64,000 nt of DNA from Streptomyces longisporoflavus (GCF_014649775.1 NZ_BMTR01000025.1:1-64000), one strand, 5' to 3'; shown: positions 8,433 through 19,419, counted from the stretch's first letter. The notes: generated by a model from the letters alone, not told the origin. A program made the numbers and translations.

Positions 8433-9956
8433 CTAGTTGAGGCGCGCCAGCGCGTGCGCGGCCTCGCGGGTCGCCGGATACAGATCCAGGTAGAGCCCGT
8501 AGAGGCGGTCATAGACGGTCGAGGCGGTCGCCTCCGGGGCGACCACCTCGACCGTCGGGTTCCAGTGCGCGATGTCGCCCGGCTCGGCGAGCCCGGCGCC
8601 GACCGCAGCGAGGAACGCGTCGCCGTACGCGGCGCCGATGGTGTGCCGCGGCAGGTGCTGCTCGCGCCCGGTCACGTCGGAGACGATCCGGGTCCACAGC
8701 GCACGCGCGCCACCGCCGACCGCGACCAGGCGTTCGGCGGCGGCGCCCGCCTCGGTCATGGCGGCGAGATTGTGCCGGACGCCGTACGCGGTGGCCTCCA
8801 GGGCCGCGCGGTAGAGGTGGCCGCGGCCGTGCCGCAGCGTCAGGCCGTGCACCAGCCCCCGCGCGTCGGGGTCGAAGAGCGGGGTGCGCTCCCCCGCGAA
8901 GTACGGCAGCATCAGCAGGCCCTCGGCGCCGGGCGGCAACGCGGCGGCCTCCGCGGTCAGTTGCTCGTACGAAGTGCCGGTGAGGTCACGCAGCCAGCCG
9001 GTGACCGCACCCGACGTCGCCATCCCCGCGGCCAGGCAGTAGGTGCCCGGGAACGCGCCCGCCGTGCCCCACAGCCGGGGGCTGGTCAGCGGCTCCGGCA
9101 CGATGCCCACCAGGAACATCGTCGTGCCGTACATGAGCATGAGGTCACCGGGAGCCGCGACGCCGACACCGGCCGCCTCCGCCCAGGCGTCCACCGTCCC
9201 CGCGACGACGGGAGTGCCCGCCGGGAGGCCGGTGAGCGCCTCGGCCTCCCGGCTGACGGCGCCGACGACCTCCGACGGCCAGACCAGCTCGGGCCACCGC
9301 AGGCCCGGCGCGATCTCCTCGCAGCGCTCCTGCATCCAGGTGCGGGCCGCCAGGTCGTACAGCGGGGTGCACTGGCTCGCCGAGTGGTGGTCCAGGATAT
9401 AGCGTCCGGTGAGGCGGTGTACGAGGTACGAACTGGCCATGTACCAGCGGCGGGTGGCGCGGTAGGCGTCCGGTTCGTGGCGGCGCAGCCAGGCGAGCTT
9501 CGGGCCGATGGCCTGACTGGTGAGGGGTGAACCGCAGCGGCGGATGATCTCATCGGGGCCGTAGCGCTCGTTCTGCTCGGCGATCTCGGCACCGGCCCGC
9601 GTGTCGACGCCGTACAGGATGGCCGGGCGGACCGGCGTGCCCTTCTCGTCGACGGGGAGCAGGCAGGGCCCGATGCCGCTGACGCCGACCGCGGCGAGCG
9701 CATCGCCCGCGGGAAGGGCGGCGAGCAACTCCCGTGCCAGGGAACGGAAATCGGCCCACCACACGGACTCGGCGTCGTGCTCGAACCAGCCAGGCTGCGG
9801 CGTGGACGTCGTGTGCGCGCGCTGCGCCGAGGCTACGAGTGTGCCGTCGGGGCGGACCAGGACGCCCTTGGAGGAGGACGTCCCGATGTCGACGCCGAGC
9901 AGGAGACCGCTGCGGGACACGAGACCGTTGCGGGGCGGCGCGGTGGCGGAGGTCAT
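8433..9956 (-). CDS. FGGY-family carbohydrate kinase (xylulokinase-like)
   Basis: 507 aa from ATG 9956; an in-frame GTG at 9962 would add two residues, and neither start has a clear ribosome site. N-terminal phosphate loop LLGVDIGTSSSKG, middle motif GTVDAWAEAAGVG, MLMYGTTMFL, and C-terminal VGGGARALWTRIVSDVTG are the FGGY landmarks. It phosphorylates a ketose or polyol with ATP; xylulose is the commonest substrate but the specificity is not readable. The SDR gene ends 12 nt upstream, so the kinase is probably translated from the same message as the second step of a sugar or polyol pathway. It is convergent with the GH16 gene. Confidence 0.88.
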   Translation of the reverse strand: MTSATAPPRNGLVSRSGLLLGVDIGTSSSKGVLVRPDGTLVASAQRAHTTSTPQPGWFEHDAESVWWADFRSLARELLAALPAGDALAAVGVSGIGPCLLPVDEKGTPVRPAILYGVDTRAGAEIAEQNERYGPDEIIRRCGSPLTSQAIGPKLAWLRRHEPDAYRATRRWYMASSYLVHRLTGRYILDHHSASQCTPLYDLAARTWMQERCEEIAPGLRWPELVWPSEVVGAVSREAEALTGLPAGTPVVAGTVDAWAEAAGVGVAAPGDLMLMYGTTMFLVGIVPEPLTSPRLWGTAGAFPGTYCLAAGMATSGAVTGWLRDLTGTSYEQLTAEAAALPPGAEGLLMLPYFAGERTPLFDPDARGLVHGLTLRHGRGHLYRAALEATAYGVRHNLAAMTEAGAAAERLVAVGGGARALWTRIVSDVTGREQHLPRHTIGAAYGDAFLAAVGAGLAEPGDIAHWNPTVEVVAPEATASTVYDRLYGLYLDLYPATREAAHALARLN

Positions 9957-9968
9957 GGCCACGGAATG

Positions 9969-10763
9969 CTACGGGACGATCGCGTCCACGTAACCGCCGT
10001 CGACCCGCAGTGCGCCGCCCGTCGTGGCGGAGGCCAGCGGGGAGCTGAGATAGACCACCATGTGGGCGATCTCCTCCGGCTCGATGAGCCGCTGGATCAG
10101 GGACTGCGGGCGGTGCTTGACCATGAACTCCCGCTGCGCCTCCTCCCAGGGCAGCTCCGGGTCGACCAGCTCGTACACGAAGTCCTCCACGCCGCCGGTG
10201 TGCGTGGGGCCCGCGATCACGGAGTTGACGGTCACGCCCGTCCCGGCGGCCTCCTTGGCGAAGCCCCGGGAGACGGCGAGCAGCGCGGTCTTCGACGTGC
10301 CGTAGTGGATCATCTCGGCGGGGGTGACGAGCGCCGAGTCGCTGGCGATGTTCTGGACGCGTCCCCAGGAGCGGTCCTTCATCCCCGGCAGGTAGTGCCG
10401 GATCATGCGGACGGCGGTGAGGACGTTGACCTCGAAGTAGCGGCGCCATTCGTCGTCGCTGATGTCCAGGGCCGGTGCGGCGCCGAAGACGCCGAGGTTG
10501 TTGACGAGGATGTCCGTGCGGGGGACGGCCGTGAACACCTGCTCGGCGCCTTCGTCGGTGGAGATGTCACCGGGAGCCGCGAAGAACTCGGCGGCGGCGT
10601 GCTCGCCCTTCAGCCGGTCGATGGCCTTGTCGACGGAGGCCGCTGACCGTCCGTTGACGGCCACCCGGGCGCCGGCCTTGGCGAGGCCGACCGCGATGGC
10701 CGCCCCGATTCCCTGCGTCGACCCGGTGACGAGTGCGGTCTTGCCGGAGAGATCGACGAGCAT
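9969..10763 (-). CDS. SDR-family NAD(P)-dependent oxidoreductase
   Basis: 264 aa, ATG at 10763 with an AGGAGG ribosome site 8 nt upstream. Classical short-chain dehydrogenase: TGSTQGIGAA nucleotide loop, NNLGVFG, catalytic Ser region NIASDSA, YGTSK (Tyr and Lys), and C-terminal GGALRVDGGYVD. Being directly upstream of an FGGY kinase suggests it oxidises or reduces a sugar or polyol that the kinase then phosphorylates; this is inference. The sequence has NNLG where NNAG is usual. The protein is cytoplasmic. Confidence 0.88.
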   Translation of the reverse strand: MLVDLSGKTALVTGSTQGIGAAIAVGLAKAGARVAVNGRSAASVDKAIDRLKGEHAAAEFFAAPGDISTDEGAEQVFTAVPRTDILVNNLGVFGAAPALDISDDEWRRYFEVNVLTAVRMIRHYLPGMKDRSWGRVQNIASDSALVTPAEMIHYGTSKTALLAVSRGFAKEAAGTGVTVNSVIAGPTHTGGVEDFVYELVDPELPWEEAQREFMVKHRPQSLIQRLIEPEEIAHMVVYLSSPLASATTGGALRVDGGYVDAIVP

Positions 10764-10878
10764 GCTGCGTACCTCCTGCTGTGGTTCGACGGGGCGGGGC
10801 CGCGTGCGTGGCCCCGCCGTGTCCCCCGGTCCAGTAGATCACTCCGGGGGCGAGTACGACTGAGTACCCGGCGCCCGT

Positions 10879-11295
10879 TCAGACGGCGAGTGTCTGCTTC
10901 AGGGCGGCGAGGCCGTCGCTGAAGATGCCGTGGAAGAGGGCGATGACCTCGTCGTCGCTGACGCCCACCGGCGTGAAGACGCCGGACCACTCCACGCGGG
11001 AGGCGTCCTGTCCCGGCACCTCGTGCACGGTGAGGGTGGCCACGTAGTCGGTGGCGGGGAACGGGGCTCGAAGAATGGAGTAGCTGTAGGTGCGCGCCTT
11101 CTCGTCGAAGGTCAGGAGGCGCTCGACGATGACGCCGCCGTCCGCGCTTTTGAGGCTGCGCACGCGCCCGCCCTCGCTGGATTCGCTGACGGGGATGAAC
11201 GGAAGCCAGTCGGGCAGCGAGTCGAAGCCGCCGATGAGCTGCCAGACACGGTCGGCCGGTACGGGGATCTCGATGGACACGGAGGTGGAAGCCAC
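10879..11295 (-). CDS. SRPBCC-family (polyketide cyclase/START-like) protein
   Basis: 138 aa, GTG start at 11295 with AAGGAGAG upstream. N-terminal pattern MASTSVSIEIPVPADRVWQL and the following strand-rich sequence with VEWSGVFTP fit the SRPBCC helix-grip fold (polyketide_cyc2 type), which binds hydrophobic ligands in a cavity. There is no catalytic signature and the ligand is unknown. It is 49 nt downstream of the aldo/keto reductase and on the same strand, so probably co-transcribed with it and divergent from the LysR gene. Confidence 0.8.
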   Translation of the reverse strand: MASTSVSIEIPVPADRVWQLIGGFDSLPDWLPFIPVSESSEGGRVRSLKSADGGVIVERLLTFDEKARTYSYSILRAPFPATDYVATLTVHEVPGQDASRVEWSGVFTPVGVSDDEVIALFHGIFSDGLAALKQTLAV

Positions 11296-11344
11296 GGTCT
11301 CTCCTTGCGGGGCGTACGGGTGTGCGGGAGTGGGGGGTTGACGG

Positions 11345-12355
11345 TCAGACGGCCGGCACCGGCGCGTCGGCGGCGATCAGCTTCTGTGCGCGCAGGTCGG
11401 CCCAGAAGGCGGCGGGGACCCTCTCGCCGAGGGCGGCGACGTCCTCGGCGATGCGGCCGGGCCTGGTGGCTCCGGGGATCGCCGCCGCCGTCGCCGGGTG
11501 GGCGAGGGAGAACTGCAGGGCGGCGGCCTTGATGCCGACGCCGTGCCGCTCGGCGAGTGCCTTGATGCGCTCGACCCTGTCGATGATCTCCGCGGGCGCC
11601 TGCTGGTACTCGAAGTGCGTGCCGCCCGCGAGGATGCCCGAGCTGTAGGGCCCGCCCACGACGATGTCGACGTTCCGGGCCTCGGCGGCCGGGAGCAGGC
11701 GCTGGAGGGCGCGGTCGTGGTCCAGGAGGGTGTAGCGGCCGGCGAGGAGGAAGGCGTCGGGCTTCGGCTCGTCCAGGTCGAGGGCGAGTTCGAGCGGCTC
11801 CACGCGGTTGACGCCGAGGCCCCATGCCTTGATGACACCCTCGTCGCGCAGCCGGTCCAGGGTGCGGAAGGCGCCCGTACGAGCCTGCTCATAGGCGGCC
11901 AGCCATTCGTCGCCGTAGAAGTCCTGGGCGACATCATGCACCCACACGATGTCGAGCCGGTCCGTCCTGAGCCGCTTGAGGCTGTCCTCGATGGACCTGA
12001 GCGTGGCGTCGGCCGTGTAGTCGTTGACGATCTTGTTGGGGCGGCCGTGCTCGAAGAGGCCGCCCTTCTCGCCGAGGTCGCGTGCGGCGGGGTCCTCGAC
12101 CTCGTCCAGGATGACGCGGCCGACCTTGGTGCTCAGGACGTACTCGTCGCGGGGGTGGCCCGCGAGGACGTCGCCGAGCCGGATCTCGGAGAGTCCCGCG
12201 CCGTAGAAGGGGGCGGTGTCGAAGTAGCGGATGCCCTGGTCCCAGGCCGCCTCGACGGTGGCGGCGGCCTCCTCGTCGGGGATGGCGCGGAACATGTTGC
12301 CGAGCGGGGCGGTGCCGAAGCCGAGCGCTCCGGGGAGGAGGGACGTGATGCTCAT
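11345..12355 (-). CDS. Aldo/keto reductase (D-threo-aldose 1-dehydrogenase-like)
   Basis: 336 aa from ATG 12355 (MSITSLLPGALGFGTAPLGN); the frame extends further upstream, but that part crosses the LysR promoter region and lacks family sequence. AKR landmarks: YFDTAPFYGAGLSE (Asp, Tyr), STKVGR (Lys), and VWVHDVAQDF (His). The subgroup contains L-fucose, D-arabinose and pyridoxal dehydrogenases. A second member of the same subgroup lies at 41304-42329 in the fucose operon. It is divergent from the LysR gene at 12497, with a strong inverted repeat in between, so that LysR protein probably controls it. Confidence 0.87.
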   Translation of the reverse strand: MSITSLLPGALGFGTAPLGNMFRAIPDEEAAATVEAAWDQGIRYFDTAPFYGAGLSEIRLGDVLAGHPRDEYVLSTKVGRVILDEVEDPAARDLGEKGGLFEHGRPNKIVNDYTADATLRSIEDSLKRLRTDRLDIVWVHDVAQDFYGDEWLAAYEQARTGAFRTLDRLRDEGVIKAWGLGVNRVEPLELALDLDEPKPDAFLLAGRYTLLDHDRALQRLLPAAEARNVDIVVGGPYSSGILAGGTHFEYQQAPAEIIDRVERIKALAERHGVGIKAAALQFSLAHPATAAAIPGATRPGRIAEDVAALGERVPAAFWADLRAQKLIAADAPVPAV

Positions 12356-12451
12356 GGGGGGTCCTCGCGATGGTGGATTTCTGACGGTTCCGGTGGTGAC
12401 CGGGTGATCCGTCTGCCGTGCGGTTTCGAGGTTAGGATCGATGCTTGAGAC

Positions 12452-12472
12452 TGTCCAAGACTCGCTTGGACA
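12452..12472. promoter_or_regulatory. LysR-type operator between AKR and LysR genes
   Basis: TGTCCAAG-ACTCG-CTTGGACA is a perfect 8-bp inverted repeat with a 5-nt centre, 25 nt before the LysR ATG. It is flanked by direct copies of CTTGAG at 12444-12449 and 12475-12480. The location fits autoregulation plus control of the divergent reductase. Confidence 0.65.
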
Positions 12473-12496
12473 CACTTGAGTCCTCTGAGGTCTTAC

Positions 12497-13414
12497 ATGC
12501 TTGACCTGCGGCAACTCCGCTATTTCGTGGCCGTGGCCGAGACGGAACACGTCGGGCGGGCAGCCGAAGCACTGCACATCTCCCAGTCACCGCTCAGCCG
12601 CCAGATCGCCCAGCTGGAGAAGCAGCTCGGCCTCGCCCTGTTCGAACGCAGCCAGCAGCGCATCCGCCTCACCCCCGACGGCCGGGTCTTCCTGAGCGAG
12701 ACCCGCGCCCTGCTGCGGCACGCGGACCGGCTCGAGAACCTCGGCCTGCGGCTCGGCCGCGGCGAGGAGGGCGGCCTGTGCATCGGCTACGTGGGCGACG
12801 CCATGCACACCGGCGTCCTGCCGGGCGCGCTGCGCACCCTCCAGGAGGAACGACCCGGCATCCATGTCGCCCTCTACAGCCTCCCCGCCGCCGAGCAGTT
12901 CGAGGGCCTGCGCCAGCGCAGCCTGGACATCGCCCTGGTCCAGGAGCCGCCCGCGCGGGACGACCCGGACCTCCTCGCCGCGCCACTGCTCGAAGACCCG
13001 CTCCTTCTCGCGCTTCCGGCCGCCCACCCGCTCGCCGGGCACGCCGAGTTGACGCCCGCCGACCTCGACGGCCAGGCGTGGATCGCGGTCGAGAACTCCA
13101 GGGACCCGGCCTGGCGTGACGCCTTCCTCGCCTCGTGCGTGGCCTCCGGCTTCACCCCGGACATCCGCCTGGACGCCGCCGAGCCGCTCACCGCGCTCGG
13201 CCTGGTCGCCTCCGGCCTCGGCCTCGCGCTCATCCAGAGGAGCATGGTGCGCGGCACGACGGACGGAGTCGCCGTACGCGAACTGCCCTGGCACAAGGCG
13301 TCCGTTCACCTGTGGGCGGCCTGGCACCGCGTCGATCTGCGGCCGGTGGTGGCGTCCTTCCGCGAGACGGTCCTGGCGAGCGGCGGCATCGACGGCGACA
13401 CGACGTCCGGCTGA
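12497..13414 (+). CDS. LysR-family transcriptional regulator
   Basis: 305 aa from ATG 12497 with TGAGG at 12486-12490; an upstream in-frame start at 12476 overlaps the operator and lacks a ribosome site. The N-terminal winged helix (MLDLRQLRYFVAVAETEHVG, then SQSPLSRQIAQLEKQLG) is typical of LysR, followed by a ~200-aa effector domain. Such tetramers usually regulate a divergent target and bind a small molecule made in that pathway. Here the target is likely the reductase-SRPBCC-SDR-kinase group at 8433-12355. The effector is unknown. Confidence 0.92.
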   Translation: MLDLRQLRYFVAVAETEHVGRAAEALHISQSPLSRQIAQLEKQLGLALFERSQQRIRLTPDGRVFLSETRALLRHADRLENLGLRLGRGEEGGLCIGYVGDAMHTGVLPGALRTLQEERPGIHVALYSLPAAEQFEGLRQRSLDIALVQEPPARDDPDLLAAPLLEDPLLLALPAAHPLAGHAELTPADLDGQAWIAVENSRDPAWRDAFLASCVASGFTPDIRLDAAEPLTALGLVASGLGLALIQRSMVRGTTDGVAVRELPWHKASVHLWAAWHRVDLRPVVASFRETVLASGGIDGDTTSG

Positions 13415-13424
13415 CGCCGTCCGC

Positions 13425-14936
13425 TCACTCCCGGTACGACCTGCGCAGCGAGGTCTTGGCCAGCTTCCCGGTGGGCGTGCGGGGCAGCGAATCCACGAAG
13501 TCCACGGAACGCGGCGCCTTGTAGTGGGCCAGGCGTTCCCGTACGAACTCGACCAGTTCGCGTTCCAGTCCGGGCCCCGGGGTCACGCCGTCGGCCGGGC
13601 ACACCACCGCCTTGACCGCCTCCCCCATCTCCGCGTCCGGCACCCCGATCACCGCGACGTCCGCGACCGCCGGATGCAGCACGAGACAGTCCTCGGCCTC
13701 CTGCGGGTAGACGTTCACGCCACCCGAGATGATCATGAACGCCTTGCGGTCGGTGAGGAAGAGATAGCCGTCCTCGTCGACGTGCCCGATGTCGCCCGTG
13801 GTGGTCCAGTTCGGGTGCACCGGGTGTTGCGCCTCGCGGGTGCGTTCGTCGTCGCCGTGGTAGGTGAAGGGCACCTCGTCGCGCTCGAAATAGACGATCC
13901 CGGTCTCCCCGCTCGGCAGCGGCTCGCCGGCGTCGTCGCAGATCCGCAGTTCGCCGAGGAACCCGTCCTTGCCCACGGAGCCGGGCTTGCGCAGCCACTC
14001 CTCGGGCGAGATGAACGTGATGCCGTTGCCCTCCGTCGCCGCGTAGTACTCGTACAGGATCGGCCCCCACCACTCCAGCATCCGCTGCTTGACCTCGACG
14101 GCACAGGGCGCGGCGGCGTGTATGGCGACCTTCATCGAGGACAGGTCGTGGCGTTCGCGCACCTCGGCGGGCAGCTTCAGCATCCGTACGAACATGGTGG
14201 GCACCCACTGGCTGTGCGTGACCCGGTGCCGTTCGATGGCCGCAAGGGCCCCTTCGGCGTCGAAGGCGTCCATGAGCACGACCGTGCCGCCGAGCGCCGT
14301 GACGACGCCGCAGAAGCGCAGCGGCGCCGCGTGGTAGATCGGGGCGGGCGAGAGGTAGACGGTGTCCTCGCCGAAGCCGTACATGGCCTGGAAGAGCAGC
14401 ACATAGGCGCTCGGCTCCCCGCGCACGTCGCCTTCGGGCAGCGCGGGCTGGATGCCCTTGGGGCGGCCCGTGGTGCCGGAGGAGTAGAGCATGTCGGTGC
14501 CGCGCGGCTGGTGGGCGGGCGGCTCTGCCGACGCGGACTCCAGAGCTTTCTCGTACGTGCCGTCGTCGAGGCCGAGCAGGATGGACGGGCCGCCGGCCGA
14601 CTCCACGACGGCCGCGCCCGGTTCGGCGAGCGAACCGGAGATGATCAGCACCTTCGCCCCGCAGTCACGGACGATGTAGGCGGCCTCGTCCGTCGAGAGG
14701 TGATGGTTCACGGCGGTGAGGTAGAGGCCCGAGCGCAGCGCCGCCCAGTAGACCTCCAGGGCGCGCGGGTCGTTGTCGCAGAGCAGGGCGAAGTGGTCGC
14801 CCCTGCGCAAGCCTGCGGCCCGCAGATGATCCGCGAGCCGCAGGGAGCGTTCTTCGAGTTGTCCGTAGGTGAGGGTCCGTGTGCCGTCGGCGGTGACGAC
14901 GGCCGTCCTGGCGGGGTCGTACGCTCCGGGATGCAT
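13425..14936 (-). CDS. Acyl-CoA synthetase (AMP-binding, ANL superfamily)
   Basis: 503 aa from ATG 14936 (MHPGAYDP); the frame stays open much further upstream through sdhB in another frame, but domain homology starts here. Motifs in order: A3 loop YSSGTTGRPKG, YEYYAATEGNG (A5), TGDIGHVDEDGY (A7), DRKAFMIISGGVNVYP (A8) and the catalytic lysine in RTPTGKLAKTSL. It activates a carboxylic acid as acyl-AMP and then makes the CoA thioester. Chain length or ring specificity is not apparent. It follows sdhB on the same strand with an intervening dispersed repeat, so co-transcription is possible but not assured. Confidence 0.88.
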   Translation of the reverse strand: MHPGAYDPARTAVVTADGTRTLTYGQLEERSLRLADHLRAAGLRRGDHFALLCDNDPRALEVYWAALRSGLYLTAVNHHLSTDEAAYIVRDCGAKVLIISGSLAEPGAAVVESAGGPSILLGLDDGTYEKALESASAEPPAHQPRGTDMLYSSGTTGRPKGIQPALPEGDVRGEPSAYVLLFQAMYGFGEDTVYLSPAPIYHAAPLRFCGVVTALGGTVVLMDAFDAEGALAAIERHRVTHSQWVPTMFVRMLKLPAEVRERHDLSSMKVAIHAAAPCAVEVKQRMLEWWGPILYEYYAATEGNGITFISPEEWLRKPGSVGKDGFLGELRICDDAGEPLPSGETGIVYFERDEVPFTYHGDDERTREAQHPVHPNWTTTGDIGHVDEDGYLFLTDRKAFMIISGGVNVYPQEAEDCLVLHPAVADVAVIGVPDAEMGEAVKAVVCPADGVTPGPGLERELVEFVRERLAHYKAPRSVDFVDSLPRTPTGKLAKTSLRRSYRE

Positions 14937-14950
14937 GCCGGTGAAGCTAC

Positions 14951-15002
14951 GCGCCCCGCAGGGGCGCGGGGAACCGCGCGACCAGCCACAAACGGCCCGC
15001 AG
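14951..15002 (-). repeat. Dispersed GC-rich repeat, copy 1
   Basis: Read on the reverse strand it runs GCGGGCCG, GGCTGGTCGCGCGGTTCCCC, then CGCCCCTGCGGGGCG, a short hairpin. Related copies lie at 19439-19488 and 45546-45621. It starts 24 nt after the sdhB stop. Confidence 0.75.
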
Positions 15003-15025
15003 GTCTCGACGGCCCCACGCAGTAC

Positions 15026-15768
15026 CTAGCGGCTCACCTTCCGGGTCGCCCTCAACCACTCCTTGTTCATGGCCGAGATGGACGGCAACGGGATCCCCTT
15101 CGGGCAAGCGGTGGCGCACTCGCCGGTGAGCGTGCAGCCGCCGAACCCCTCCTCGTCCATCTGCGCCACCATGTCGAGCACACGCGTCTCGCGCTCGGGC
15201 GCACCCTGCGGCAGCACGCCCAGGTGGTTGACCTTCGCCGAGGTGAACAGCATGGCCGAGCCGTTGGGGCAGGCGGCGACGCAGGCACCGCATCCGATGC
15301 ACTCCGCGTGCTCGAAGGCGTAGTCCGCGTCCGGCTTGGGCACGGGCGCCGCGTGGGCCTCGGGGGCGGCTCCGGTCGGGGCGCTGATGTAGCCGCCGGA
15401 CTGGATGATGCGGTCGAAGGACGAGCGGTCCACGACCAGGTCCTTGACGACCGGGAAGGCCGCGGCGCGCCACGGCTCGACGTCGATCGTGTCGCCGTCC
15501 TTGAAGGACCGCATGTGCAGCTGGCAGGTGGTGGTGCGCTCGGGTCCGTGCGCGTCGCCGTTGATGACCAGCGAGCACGCGCCGCAGATGCCCTCGCGGC
15601 AGTCGTGGTCGAAGGCGACGGGGTCGTCGCCCTTGACGATGAGTTCTTCGTTGAGGGTGTCCAGCATCTCCAGGAAGGACATGTCGGAGGAGATGTTGTC
15701 CACCTCGTAGGTGGACATGGCGCCTTCGGCGTCGGCGTTCTGCTGGCGCCAGACGCGTAGGGTGAGCT

Positions 15769-15772
<4 letters not shown>
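15026..15772 (-). CDS. sdhB: Succinate dehydrogenase/fumarate reductase iron-sulfur subunit
   Basis: 248 aa; its ATG overlaps the sdhA stop as ATGA (15769-15772), indicating coupled translation. It carries electrons from the flavoprotein to the membrane quinone site. Cluster ligands are visible: CREGICGAC with a later TTCQLHM for the [2Fe-2S] centre, CIGCGACVAACPNG for [4Fe-4S], and CATACPKGIPL for the [3Fe-4S]/[4Fe-4S] set. The alanine-rich linker (~residues 130-150) is longer than in enterobacterial SdhB. It forms a three-subunit complex with the two genes upstream. Location: inner face of the cytoplasmic membrane. Confidence 0.94.
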
Positions 15773-17727
<1,955 letters not shown>

Positions 17728-17730
17728 CGG

Positions 17731-18441
17731 CTAGCTCACCACTCCGGTCATGACGGCCACGGGGACGACGACGAAGCCCGCCGTCAGGAGGAACGCGACG
17801 CCGTTGGCAATGATCTTGAGGGCGCGGTCGCGGGTCGCCTTGCCCGCGCCGAGGGTCTGCGCGGCGCTCCACAGGCCGTGGCGCACGTGGAAGCCGAGGG
17901 CGACGACGGCGACGATGTAGATGACGTTGCCGTACCACGTGGAGAACGTGTCGATGATGTTCTGGTACGGGTGCAGGTGCTCGTAGCCGCCCGGGTGCAC
18001 CGTGCCGGTGGTCAGGTCCAGGATGTGCCAGACGATGAACAGGCCGAGGATGATCCCGCCCCAGCGCATCGTGCGCGTGGCGAAGCTCTTGCCCGCCTTC
18101 TTGTTGACGTACTTGGCGGGGCGCGCCCTGATGTCGCGGCGGCTCAGCTGGTAGGCGGAGACGGCGTGCGCGACCACGGCGACGACGAGCACGACGCGGA
18201 TCAGCCAGAGCGTCCACTCGTAGTGCATGAAGGGCTCGCCGACCGTGCGCAGCCAGTGGGCGTAGTGATTGAGCTCCGCGGGCCCGAAGAAGATCTTCAG
18301 GTTTCCGATCATGTGGGCGATCAGGTAGAGCAGCATGATCAGGCCGCTCACCGCCATCACCGTCTTCTTGCCGACGGAGGAGTCCCAGATCGTGCGCGTC
18401 ATCGACGACCGTTTTCGGTCCGTCCGCGTTGCCAGAGCCAT
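17731..18441 (-). CDS. sdhC: Succinate dehydrogenase cytochrome b subunit
   Basis: 236 aa, ATG at 18441 (MALATRTDRK). About five hydrophobic helices are visible, with histidines suited to haem ligation (LIAHMIGN, LFIVWHILD, GFHVRHGLW). A single large cytochrome subunit without SdhD is characteristic of the type B enzyme. An internal ATG at 18402 (MTRTIWDSS) is an alternative start; neither has a good ribosome site, so a near-leaderless message is possible. It is the first gene of sdhCAB and divergent from a LysR gene 96 nt away. Confidence 0.92.
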   Translation of the reverse strand: MALATRTDRKRSSMTRTIWDSSVGKKTVMAVSGLIMLLYLIAHMIGNLKIFFGPAELNHYAHWLRTVGEPFMHYEWTLWLIRVVLVVAVVAHAVSAYQLSRRDIRARPAKYVNKKAGKSFATRTMRWGGIILGLFIVWHILDLTTGTVHPGGYEHLHPYQNIIDTFSTWYGNVIYIVAVVALGFHVRHGLWSAAQTLGAGKATRDRALKIIANGVAFLLTAGFVVVPVAVMTGVVS

Positions 18442-18499
18442 GGGACCGACGCTAAAGCCGAAGGTCCCGATCGGTCCAAGAGATGGATCAGCTCATCTC

Positions 18500-18516
18500 G
18501 ATAGCGACTGCCTATC
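18500..18516. promoter_or_regulatory. LysR-type operator between sdhCAB and LysR gene
   Basis: GATAG-N7-CTATC, a perfect 5-bp inverted repeat centred in the 96-nt divergent gap, 21 nt before the LysR start. Its size and spacing fit a LysR binding box. Confidence 0.5.
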
Positions 18517-18537
18517 ATCGGCCGTACCCTGCCATGT

Positions 18538-19419
18538 ATGCAGTTCCAGCAGCTCCTCTACTTCGTCGCCGTCGCCGAGACCCGGCACTTCACCCGGGCC
18601 GCCGAGCAGGTGCACGTCTCCCAGCCCTCGCTCTCCCAGCAGGTCCGCGCCCTGGAGAAGGAGCTGGGCGCCGAGCTGTTCAGCAGGGCCCGCGGCAACA
18701 TCGCGCTGACCGACGCCGGCGAGGCGCTGCTTCCGCTGGCCCGCCGCATCCTCGCGGACGCCGACACCGCGCGCATCGAGGTGCAGGAGCTGGCCCAGTT
18801 GCGCCGCGGCCGCATCCGTCTGGGGGCCACGCCCAGCGTCTGCACGGGCCTGCTGCCCGAGGTCCTTCGCGCCTTCCACGACCGGCACCCCGGCATCCAG
18901 CTCCTCCTGGAGGAGAGCGGCTCCCACGACCTCGTACGGGAACTGGCGCGCGGCGCCCTGGACCTGGCCGTCGTCGTGCTCCCGCTGCCCAGCCCGTCAC
19001 CCGCCCTGACCACCGTGGAGCTGCTGCGCGAGGACCTGGTGGTCGTGTCGTCGCCGGACGCGCGGGGGTTCGGCGGCAAGAGCGTCCGGGTCGCGGATCT
19101 GCAGCGCGAGCGCCTCGTGATGTTCCGGCACGGCTACGACCTGCGGGAGCTGACGGTCGCCGCCTGCCGCGCCGAGGGGTTCGAGCCGGAGTTCGCCGTC
19201 GAGGGCGGCGAGATGGACGCCGTGCTCGGTTTCGTGCGGGCCGGTATCGGGGTCGCGGTCGTGCCGCGCATGGTGGCGGAGCGCGCCGGGCGGGGCTTGC
19301 GGATGACGCCGCTGGCGCGTCCCTCGCTGCAGCGTACGATCGCGCTGGCGCACCGCAGCGACGTTGCTCCGCCACGGGCTGCGCGGGAGTTGCAGCGGAT
19401 GCTGCTCGAGCGGCGCTGA
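18538..19419 (+). CDS. LysR-family transcriptional regulator (sdh-linked)
   Basis: 293 aa from ATG 18538; no strong ribosome site. The helix-turn-helix segment (MQFQQLLYFVAVAETRHF, VSQPSLSQQVRALEKELG) and a standard effector-binding domain ending near ERAGRGLRMTPLARP identify the family. It is divergent from sdhCAB and the gap holds one GATAG-N7-CTATC box, so it plausibly controls the dehydrogenase and itself. I believe the same neighbour pair occurs in other Streptomyces, but this was not checked. A copy of the dispersed repeat follows its stop. Confidence 0.92.
   Translation: MQFQQLLYFVAVAETRHFTRAAEQVHVSQPSLSQQVRALEKELGAELFSRARGNIALTDAGEALLPLARRILADADTARIEVQELAQLRRGRIRLGATPSVCTGLLPEVLRAFHDRHPGIQLLLEESGSHDLVRELARGALDLAVVVLPLPSPSPALTTVELLREDLVVVSSPDARGFGGKSVRVADLQRERLVMFRHGYDLRELTVAACRAEGFEPEFAVEGGEMDAVLGFVRAGIGVAVVPRMVAERAGRGLRMTPLARPSLQRTIALAHRSDVAPPRAARELQRMLLERR

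Noticed and set aside
18402..18441. Start of sdhC at the internal ATG 18402
   Set aside because: The longer N-terminus (MALATRTDRK) is what I recall in Streptomyces SdhC; neither start has a ribosome site, so the upstream one was kept and the other noted.
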